The notes under the pieces are model-generated. The model was not told the origin of the DNA, ran no database searches, and saw only the letters and a list, made by a program, of their open reading frames with translations. Shown here one piece after another: positions 56,837 through 64,000 of a stretch of 64,000 bases of DNA (within the stretch, counting starts at the first letter, position 1; each line of letters starts with the position of its first letter). A program made the position numbers and the translations under genes. The stretch is from Amphibalanus amphitrite (Eukaryota > Arthropoda > Thecostraca > Balanomorpha > Balanidae), in NCBI RefSeq assembly GCF_019059575.1, contig NW_024881539.1, positions 124,001-188,000 on the forward strand, in the 5' to 3' direction.

Positions 56837-57086
56837 TGATACATGCAGTACCTGATACGAGCATAAGGTTAAAATATGCCTAACATCATTTCAATAATAA
56901 CGCTCGAAAGCGTCACAGCTAAAAATAAACGGATGTGAACACAATATCCTTGACCGAATCCTTACAAAATGCAAGTCACGGGCCATGGCACCCCAGAAAA
57001 CCTTGCTTAAAAAGACCCACTGAATCGCCACGAAATCAAGTGCTTTAACATAGGCGTGTCATCTCTATGTATATAAGATCTCTATG

Positions 57087-58316
57087 ATAAAGTATAATAT
57101 TTGTTATGACCTTTTCCTCGAATTAAGAAATGTAAAAAAGTCGAAAGTGATGTATTCTAAGTGAATTTTCGCCCACAGGACATCGTCAGACAAGCAAATA
57201 GCATTGAGCAAACATGTACAAATCAAATATCTTTCAGTTGCCGAGCCATAAATGTCACATTCAGTTAATATTTTTAAAGCTTTACGTGAGAGCCCACTAT
57301 AAGTCCCTCTCATAAAAGGTTGCAAAATAGTTACATCATATCCCATACGCATATAGGTACATACACCGTTGTACAATTAGAGACAGGCAGATGTCCGAAT
57401 GAAACGAGATATACACATTATACGCATCAGACAGTATGTAATACATGGTAGTACGTTATAGATACCTATACCTATTAGTTATTACCTACGTACCTCCAAC
57501 ATTAATGCACAACACTTAGCTTAGAGGCGGCCGCGAGTGACATACAAAAACATAAACGTAACAGTTATTCGTATCGTGTACATGTGATCGAGTTCGTATC
57601 TCAAATTCACAACGAGTGTTGCACATCAGTAATCAGTAAATTCGCTATCGTAAAGTTCGTAGTTATTCGTTGCTATTCGTTGCTAATCGTTGCTATTCGT
57701 TACTATTCGTTGCTATTCGCTGTATTCGCTGTATTCGTAAAACTGAATCGTGTGGATCACACTGTATAGAATATGATACATTGATAAGAAGCAGAGTGAT
57801 AAGTGTAGTTCGGCGCCAGGGGGACCTAGAGAATAGGCCAAGAAGACTGATTATAGTTCAGTTGGGGTCGTTTCTTCTGTATCAATAGAGACTCTGCTAT
57901 CTTCCTGTCTGGATGATCCCTTGAACGATATAGAATACGAAGTTTTAGACGCGCTGTGCCTCTATCCTCTGAGTGGTGGTGTACCCTGAAATGATCACCC
58001 ATCGGAGTGTCTTGGGTTTGATTTTGGGCATCTCTGAGGTGCTCATTGAAACGCAAACGCACAGGACGCTTCGTCTCTCCTATGTACTTGCTGTCATGGC
58101 CATTTTCATGACAGATCTCACACGACAGTTCGTACACAACATTTTTCTGTGTGCAGTCACCCGTAAAGCCAGACTTGCACGTATGGCACCTTTGACCACC
58201 CGGACATGTCGGCTTTACTAACGCTGAACGTACTAGTTTGTCTCTGAGTTTGTTCTGGTTTTTCCACGCAATCTTTACGTTAAGTCCAGAATTCCTTACT
58301 TTACTTTTAATTTTAC
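57087..58316. repeat. Inverted arm (left) of the Penelope-like element
   Basis: 1230 bp, the reverse complement of 59981-61210. It includes the last ~165 codons of the endonuclease frame, a 10-bp TATTCGTTGC short repeat (57663-57738) and the 3' untranslated part. A 90-codon minus frame (57104-57376) is kept open in both arms and is unrecognised. Confidence 0.92.
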
Positions 58317-59210
58317 ACAGAAGTTCCTCGTCTACATATGGTAAGCATAAAAAGCCATCATAGTGTGCCTGCCTGTTACCCTCCCGTCGACTAGCTGGCA
58401 CTCGTTTGTTCCGAATCTCCCTTAGGAGCCTGTCTAAGAGCTTTCTAGGATAACCATTCTCCATCAGTAACTTACGAATTTTGTCGATGCTACGTCCCTC
58501 TTTCACAGAATTGGATGAGTTCATGATAGCTCGCCTTAGTTGGTTTCTGGCAACCCCATGTTTGGTTGATGTAGGATGAGCAGACTCGTAGTGTAAAATG
58601 ATGCCCGAATTCATAGGCTTAATGAATAGTTCAGTTTCTATCCTAGTTATGTCGTTGGTTTCTTCAACTGTCACAAGAGTGTCCAGGAATGGTACACCCT
58701 TCCCTCCCCCAGAATGCTCAATGGTGAATTTTATGCTGGGGTGCAGCGAGTTTAGGTAAGAAAAGAAGTCGAGCAAAGCTTGCTCGCCATGTGTCCAAAC
58801 ACCCGCATAGTCGTCGATGTAACGCACCAGAAAAGCTGGCTTAACGTCAATCTGATTTAAGGCAGACTGCTCAAAACGGTCCAGAAAAAGGATAGCTATC
58901 GGGGGAGCGCACGGGTTTCCCATAGCGATGCCCAGGGTCTGGCGATAGAATTCATTGTTGAACGAGAACACATTTTTCTGCAGACAGTGTTCCAGGAGTG
59001 ACCTAACGTCATCCAAACTAAGACCAAATGTGTCTACTTCCTCTTTATGTTCCCGAAGTGTCTCACATACTGAGTCAATCGCCTCTACAATCGGAATACT
59101 ACCATAAAGATTGACTACGTCAATGCTGAAAAATATCGAGTGCCTCGGAACTTCTTTCTGTTGAAAGTGTTCCCCTAGTTTGGTCAGAAAATCTTTAGTG
59201 TCCCAAAGGT
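57826..59210 (-). CDS. Penelope-like reverse transcriptase and GIY-YIG endonuclease (C-terminal part)
   Basis: The frame is open from about 59210 to the stop at 57826. Near 59100-59140 it carries RT motif A (FFSIDVVNLYGSIP). Counting from the Met at 59016, it then has MGNPCAPPI, the catalytic YIDD at residues 66-69 and GVPFLDTLV. A Cys motif (C271, C277-x2-C280) precedes the endonuclease. There VVYELSC (293-299) and KYIGETKR (310-317) form the GIY and YIG strands, R320 and H326 follow, and E375 in IAESLLI is the metal-binding Glu. RT primes at nicks made by the endonuclease. A frameshift at about 59205-59215 separates it from its N-terminal part, so this copy is probably inactive. Confidence 0.9.
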
Positions 59211-59938
59211 GTCTGCACGAACTTTAAAAGCTGCTTTAAGATGCGTTCCAGGAGGCACGACATCTTCTCAGTTGGACCACCACATGCTGAAATGACTGGT
59301 CTAAGTGGTGCTCCATCTTTATGGTCCTTCGGCAAGCCGTAAAAAACAGGTGTCCTGCTGTTACTAGTGGTAAGCTCTTTTATCGTTTTCTCAGGCAGCT
59401 TATCTTTAGTCACGGTTTTGAAGATGCGCTTAGTTTCAGCCTCTAACTTGGGTACGGGGTTCTTATCGATACTCTCATAATTGTTACGATCCTTTAAGAT
59501 GGCGTGTGACTTGTTCAGGTAGTCAGGTTTGTCCATGAGAACAAGGCCCTTACACTTATCACTCTGCTTTATCACCACCTCCTCATTATTCCGGAGCTCG
59601 TTAAGAAACTCTAAATGTTCCTGGGTAACATTGACTTTTGTTACGTTGTGGTTCTGATAAGAACTCACTACTGCCTCCTTTAGCTTTTTCAGCTTGTGCT
59701 CTACGTCTGCGTTTGACGGCGGGGGGAATCGTTTGTCAATATCAGGAAATCGGAAGGACAGACCTGCCTTCGATGAACCAGCTTTCTTAGTCACGTTGGC
59801 TGAGTCCGATGGTGCCCCCGGATCACCCTCTGCCGTTGACGTTGCCGAGCTGCGAGGCACGCCCCCTGTCGTGGCTCTGGGGTCGTCTGATCGGACGTCC
59901 GGTCGGATCGTGCTGGTCACCTGAGCTCTGGTGTTCAT
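59195..59938 (-). pseudogene. Penelope-like element, N-terminal part (frameshifted)
   Basis: A 247-codon frame starts at the ATG at 59938. It shows a Ser/Asp-rich leader, then RFPDIDKRFPPPSNADVEHK, KLKEAVVSSYQNHN, QSDKCKGLVLMDKPDY and PVFYGLPKDHKDGAPLRPV, the last being a typical RT block upstream of motif A. It ends in a different frame from the C-terminal part, consistent with loss of one or two bases near 59210. Only 42 bp separate the ATG from the inverted arm, so the 5' leader is truncated. Confidence 0.85.
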
Positions 59939-59964
59939 CTCGCTGACGGTCGAAGTCGAGGTCG

Positions 59965-60471
59965 ATGTCGATGAAGGATGGTAAAATTAAAAGTAAAGTA
60001 AGGAATTCTGGACTTAACGTAAAGATTGCGTGGAAAAACCAGAACAAACTCAGAGACAAACTAGTACGTTCAGCGTTAGTAAGGCCGACATGTCCGGGTG
60101 GTCAAAGGTGCCATACGTGCAAGTCTGGCTTTACGGGTGACTGCACACAGAAAAATGTTGTGTACGAACTGTCGTGTGAGATCTGTCATGAAAATGGCCA
60201 TGACAGCAAGTACATAGGAGAGACGAAGCGTCCTGTGCGTTTGCGTTTCAATGAGCACCTCAGAGATGCCCAAAATCAAACCCAAGACACTCCGATGGGT
60301 GATCATTTCAGGGTACACCACCACTCAGAGGATAGAGGCACAGCGCGTCTAAAACTTCGTATTCTATATCGTTCAAGGGATCATCCAGACAGGAAGATAG
60401 CAGAGTCTCTATTGATACAGAAGAAACGACCCCAACTGAACTATAATCAGTCTTCTTGGCCTATTCTCTAG
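59965..60471 (+). CDS. GIY-YIG endonuclease-only open frame in the inverted arm
   Basis: The inverted arm keeps the endonuclease frame open for about 160 codons, from KIKSKVRNSGL to the stop. The junction sequence adds an in-frame ATG and MSMKDG before it. The protein would contain the Cys motif and the full GIY-YIG domain without the RT. Whether it is made is unknown. It is probably a by-product of the inverted copy. Confidence 0.55.
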   Translation: MSMKDGKIKSKVRNSGLNVKIAWKNQNKLRDKLVRSALVRPTCPGGQRCHTCKSGFTGDCTQKNVVYELSCEICHENGHDSKYIGETKRPVRLRFNEHLRDAQNQTQDTPMGDHFRVHHHSEDRGTARLKLRILYRSRDHPDRKIAESLLIQKKRPQLNYNQSSWPIL

Positions 60472-61210
60472 GTCCCCCTGGCGCCGAACTACACTTATCA
60501 CTCTGCTTCTTATCAATGTATCATATTCTATACAGTGTGATCCACACGATTCAGTTTTACGAATACAGCGAATACAGCGAATAGCAACGAATAGTAACGA
60601 ATAGCAACGATTAGCAACGAATAGCAACGAATAACTACGAACTTTACGATAGCGAATTTACTGATTACTGATGTGCAACACTCGTTGTGAATTTGAGATA
60701 CGAACTCGATCACATGTACACGATACGAATAACTGTTACGTTTATGTTTTTGTATGTCACTCGCGGCCGCCTCTAAGCTAAGTGTTGTGCATTAATGTTG
60801 GAGGTACGTAGGTAATAACTAATAGGTATAGGTATCTATAACGTACTACCATGTATTACATACTGTCTGATGCGTATAATGTGTATATCTCGTTTCATTC
60901 GGACATCTGCCTGTCTCTAATTGTACAACGGTGTATGTACCTATATGCGTATGGGATATGATGTAACTATTTTGCAACCTTTTATGAGAGGGACTTATAG
61001 TGGGCTCTCACGTAAAGCTTTAAAAATATTAACTGAATGTGACATTTATGGCTCGGCAACTGAAAGATATTTGATTTGTACATGTTTGCTCAATGCTATT
61101 TGCTTGTCTGACGATGCCCTGTGGTCGAAAATTCACTTAGAATACATCACTTTCGACTTTTTTACATTTCTTAATTCGAGGAAAAGGTCATAACAAATAT
61201 TATACTTTAT
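59981..61210. repeat. Inverted arm (right) of the Penelope-like element
   Basis: 1230 bp inverted relative to 57087-58316. Coding differences are few, for example VRPTC against VKPTC and a pair of changes in the 90-codon frame. Bases 61211-61246 are extra sequence before the target duplication. Confidence 0.92.
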
Positions 61211-61623
61211 TATAACAAGATGTTCCTCGCCAGAGCACTAAACAACATAAGATCTCTATGTGCGTGACGGCCCACGGAGCTCGCGTTGAGCACATGCTGG
61301 GATGAACAGCGGAAGCTAGGACGCGTGTATCTGTTCTACTGTGTGCTTCTGTGTAAACTTTTATGTAATAAAATTGAATTTGGATGTGGTGTTATTCGCA
61401 AAAAGACAACAGATAGAGTGCTAACGGATTTCAGCGCATTGTTAACATTTGGCGATTTCGTTTCACTCAGTTTTCTGACGCTCATTCCAAAAGCTAATAG
61501 TGCGCCAATGCTTTACAAACATACATGCACCAATTTGACGTGATTTTATAGAGAATTTAATGCTCTGTCTAATGGTGTTCGCAATTTGTCAATAAAGTGA
61601 ATACTGTCGGACTTATAGACATT

Positions 61624-62416
61624 TTAAAGGGACAGTATCACCATTTTGATGAAATTTGACATTGCATAGGCCCCACCTTTCTGGTCCGGGAACTGAAGAC
61701 CGATCCTCGAAGCTCCACACCGTTATCCCGCTATCGCCGCTCAAAGTACGAAAGGTGTACCACACTTTGAATCGTGCTTCACTATCTTCACTGTTTAAAT
61801 GTTTGCGCCGTTTTGAATTGACCGCCAGTAATAAAACTTTTACCCTGGTCATTTCATCAAATTTTATAAAGCCAAAACGTTTTTCGCACTTATTCATCAC
61901 CGTTAAATTCGTTAAATAGTCGTAGGCAATTTCCGCTGTTTCCTTCGGATTCTAGCGGCTCAACAAAGGAATTCCTCCAGCTTGAATCACAATCTCCCTC
62001 CAATGTATGACGTTTATCACGTGATTGTCACGTGATATTTTCTCCCACTGTCAATTGTCACGTCCAATTGTCACTCCCTCCAATTGTCACGTTATATTTT
62101 TATAGGCAATACCTAAGGCTACCTCTCCCTAAGGACAACTCAATCAGAAGAACGACCGCGTAAGCGTAGCGTCAATAATGTATTATCTGCGCCAGTTCTG
62201 TAGTAATTTTGCATGCTTCCAAACTGGCGGCCATGCTTGTATAGTGGTGGTGCGCTCATGAAAATGAATCATGAAAATGAAATGTGGTTGCAATATTTTT
62301 CACCGAGTTCGGTCCTCAAACTATGTTTTTCTGATTCAGAAAAATAAGAAATGCTAGTAAAAAAAAAAATCAGTTCCATACATGGATTTTTTTTTTCGAT
62401 GATACTGTCCCTTTAA
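61624..62416. mobile_element. TTAA-flanked T2/Kolobok-like MITE in the right arm
   Basis: The ends are TTAAAGGGACAGTATCA and its complement, TGATACTGTCCCTTTAA, with TTAA at 61624-61627 and 62413-62416. The opposite arm has the uninterrupted CCTAACTTAAAATG at 53692-53705. It contains repeated CAATTGTCACGT-like units (62035-62095). Confidence 0.83.
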
Positions 62417-62450
62417 GTTAGGGGTTCCAAATTTTTTGGATCACCCTGTA

Positions 62451-62646
62451 TTTCATATTTGGACCGTATTTTTAGTTACCCAGGCAAGAAGCAACGCTTA
62501 GTGCACGTCAAGCCAGGGCCATTTTCCAATATGTAGATTGGCGAGGATACGACCAAACTAATGACTTTCATACCGTTTCGCTCCTAAATTACGTCGGAAG
62601 ATTGAAAACAAAAAGATTGTGTGTTTCCAATCACAAGAGGACGATA
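62451..62646. other. Spacer
   Basis: Nothing is recognised. Confidence 0.6.
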
Positions 62647-62918
62647 TTAGCCGTTTTCACGACGGGCTATCCGGCGAATGCACCTGATTTGACCAAATCT
62701 GCACCTAATTTCTGTTACAACAAATACATTCATTTCATGAATTTATTTCAGTGTTTTAAACGATGATGCTCCCTGATAATATGACAAAGCAGGCATATAA
62801 GCAATTAGAGCAACCCTAGCAGATAGCTGCTAAGAGACACACTGAACCTGATTGGACCAAATATGCACCTAATCTGTACCAGATGTGCACCAAATGTGTA
62901 CCAGATGGCCGTCGTGAA
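62647..62918. mobile_element. TAGCCGTTTTC MITE, intact interior, truncated right end
   Basis: It is homologous over its length to 5004-6456 without the insert. The left end is TAGCCGTTTTCACGACGG. The right end stops at GGCCGTCGTGAA, lacking the last bases. It supplies the empty TTAA target for the insertion at 5112. Confidence 0.8.
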
Positions 62919-63004
62919 CCCTCCTTACATCGTTACACAGTTAGGTCTCCATCAGATAATTCATCTGCATGTGTTAAGGTTGGGGTGCTACTGCACGTGC
63001 GCAC

Positions 63005-63634
63005 GTGCAGGGGGCGCTCCCAGATCTCGAGAACGGCTGGGCCGATTGCGCTCAATTTTGGTACACGGTTGGGGACCAGTTAGTAGGGTGCCGTGCAAAA
63101 GTCAGTTTGGACCCCGCTTGCACGTGCGCACGTGCAGAATGCCGCTTCCAGATCTCAGGAACGGCTGGGCCGATTGCGTTCGAATTTGGCACACCGCTAG
63201 CGACCGGTTAGAAGGGTGCTTTGCACAAGCCCGTTGGAAGTACCCTCTCGCCCTTGCGCACGTGCAGGGCTCACTATCTCGCTCGCTCGTTCTTTGCCCA
63301 AAAGGCGTTTTACTGGTTTTTTCCAGTAAAACGTCTTTTGGGCGAAGAACGAGCGAGCGAGATAGTGAGCCCTGCACGTGCGCAAGGGTGAGAGGGTACT
63401 TCCAACGGGCTTGTGCAAAGCACCCTTCTAACTAGTCGCTAGCGGTGTGCCAAATTTGAACGCAATCGGCCCAGCCGTTCCTGAGATCTGGAAGTGGCAT
63501 TCTGCACGTGCGCACGTGCAAGCGGGGTCCAAACTGACTTTTGCACGACACCCTACTAACTGGTCCCCAGCCGTGTACCAAATTTGAGCGCAATCGGCCC
63601 AGCCATTCTCGAGATCTGGGAGCGCCCCCTGCAC
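63005..63634. repeat. Near-perfect 630-bp palindrome with CACGTG motifs
   Basis: The arms 63005-63316 and 63323-63634 are equal in length and almost identical, separated by six T. Each arm holds the perfect palindrome TGCACGTGCGCACGTGCA (63119-63136 in the left arm) in units of about 127 bp, along with AGATCTC and TAGTAGGGTGC. CACGTG is the E-box core bound by bHLH factors. Open frames here mirror each other and are not genes. Confidence 0.9.
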
Positions 63635-64000
63635 GGCACCCTGCAGGTGCCGGGCGAGCGCGCTAGACAGGCGACCCCCGGCCGCTCCCTTGTTTTTCTT
63701 CTCTCTTAACGGAAAAAAAGGCATTACACCTCGTGAAATCAGTGTGTGCGTGCTCGTTATCATCAGACGCATCGCCGGACAACAACAGAAGAGCCGTAAG
63801 TTCTACCTGGCACCGGAAATAAGCAAGTTTCCAGGAATAATACGCATCATCGAATTGCGACGTTTCAAGCTAGACCCTGACAGAACGGTTAACCAACTTG
63901 AAGAAATAGACTAAATCAAAGTGTCTTCGTGTGCCGCAAATCACTGTCGAACCTGAAATGTGAAACAGCACTGCTTTTCTACATTTCTACGGGAAGTTCT
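63635..64000. other. Right edge, unassigned
   Basis: A plus-strand frame (63690-63914) contains KFYLAPEISKFPGIIRIIEL and ends in a stop. I do not recognise it. It might be a transposon fragment continuing from the palindromic element. Confidence 0.3.

Larger units (their letters stand above)
57087..61246 (-). mobile_element. Penelope-like retroelement with inverted partial copy and 14-bp target duplication
   Basis: The main copy is on the minus strand (RT plus GIY-YIG endonuclease). Its 3' 1230 bp (57087-58316) recur as an inverted arm at 59981-61210 with no length difference and very few mismatches. The perfect direct repeat ATAAGATCTCTATG lies at 57073-57086 and 61247-61260. The target is the right arm of the element at 53660-62450, whose left arm shows the uninterrupted sequence. 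Inverted or tandem partial copies are known for Penelope-like elements. Confidence 0.9.
53660..62450. mobile_element. Long-terminal-inverted-repeat DNA element (Tc1/mariner-like ends), heavily invaded
   Basis: The ends are TACAGGGTGATC and GATCACCCTGTA with TA at both edges. The next ~35 bp (through GGAACCCCTAACTTAAA) are inverted repeats, and similarity extends about 500 bp. The left arm is about 53660-54165. The right arm is split into 56998-57086, 61261-61623 and 62417-62450 by a retroelement and a MITE. Without insertions it would be roughly 3-4 kb. No transposase frame remains. Confidence 0.7.

Noticed and set aside
62863-63435. 190-codon open frame on the plus strand
   Set aside because: It runs through the palindrome, and mirror frames exist on the other strand. 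No domain.

Overview
The window looks like animal nuclear DNA, most likely an arthropod and possibly a crustacean. It holds two intron-split genes on the minus strand, recognised by translating across consensus GT/AG splice sites. Everything else is introns and intergenic DNA packed with transposable elements. I see no bacterial-type operons, rRNA, convincing tRNA or CRISPR array. The arthropod call rests on gene 1, which resembles the DIP/lachesin family of neuronal Ig cell-adhesion proteins. The crustacean guess is weaker.

Gene 1 (minus, 3673-28921) encodes a signal peptide and three Ig domains in eight exons that join in perfect phase (376 residues). The C-terminal exon was not found. Introns 1 (12 kb) and 2 (7.5 kb) carry most of the nearby repeats. 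Gene 2 (minus, 39926-43564) is a complete five-exon LAMTOR3 (Ragulator/MP1) gene of 126 residues. A foldback and a duplicated splice acceptor sit beside its exon 4.

The rest is a layered transposon landscape. (a) More than a dozen piggyBac-like non-autonomous elements have TTAACCC termini: 1048-2214, 2479-3492, 5112-6292, 14172-15029, 23531-24493, 25202-26077, 29399-30602, 31209-33600, 36865-38050, 46185-47231, 48263-49154, 52339-53261 and 55614-56836, plus fragments. They share an unusual asymmetric end design: one end has the terminal repeat twice, 26-28 bp apart, and the other has it once. Most ends then carry a G-run/C-run hairpin, and the interiors are dense in AGGTCA. (b) Four TA-flanked elements start GGGGA or GGGTA and contain iterated motifs. 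(c) Three TTAA-flanked elements begin AGGGAC (T2/Kolobok-like). (d) Two hAT-like MITEs have perfect 8-bp target duplications. (e) A 144-bp satellite array (47704-51180) has been used as a landing pad by (a) and (c).

The right part (53660-62450) is a DNA element with inverted arms of about 500 bp. A Penelope-like retroelement (57087-61246, reverse transcriptase plus GIY-YIG endonuclease) has inserted into it. That retroelement has a 14-bp target duplication and a 1230-bp inverted partial copy of itself. A 630-bp palindrome carrying CACGTG motifs lies at 63005-63634. Many insertions can be verified inside the window because an uninterrupted relative of the target is also present.
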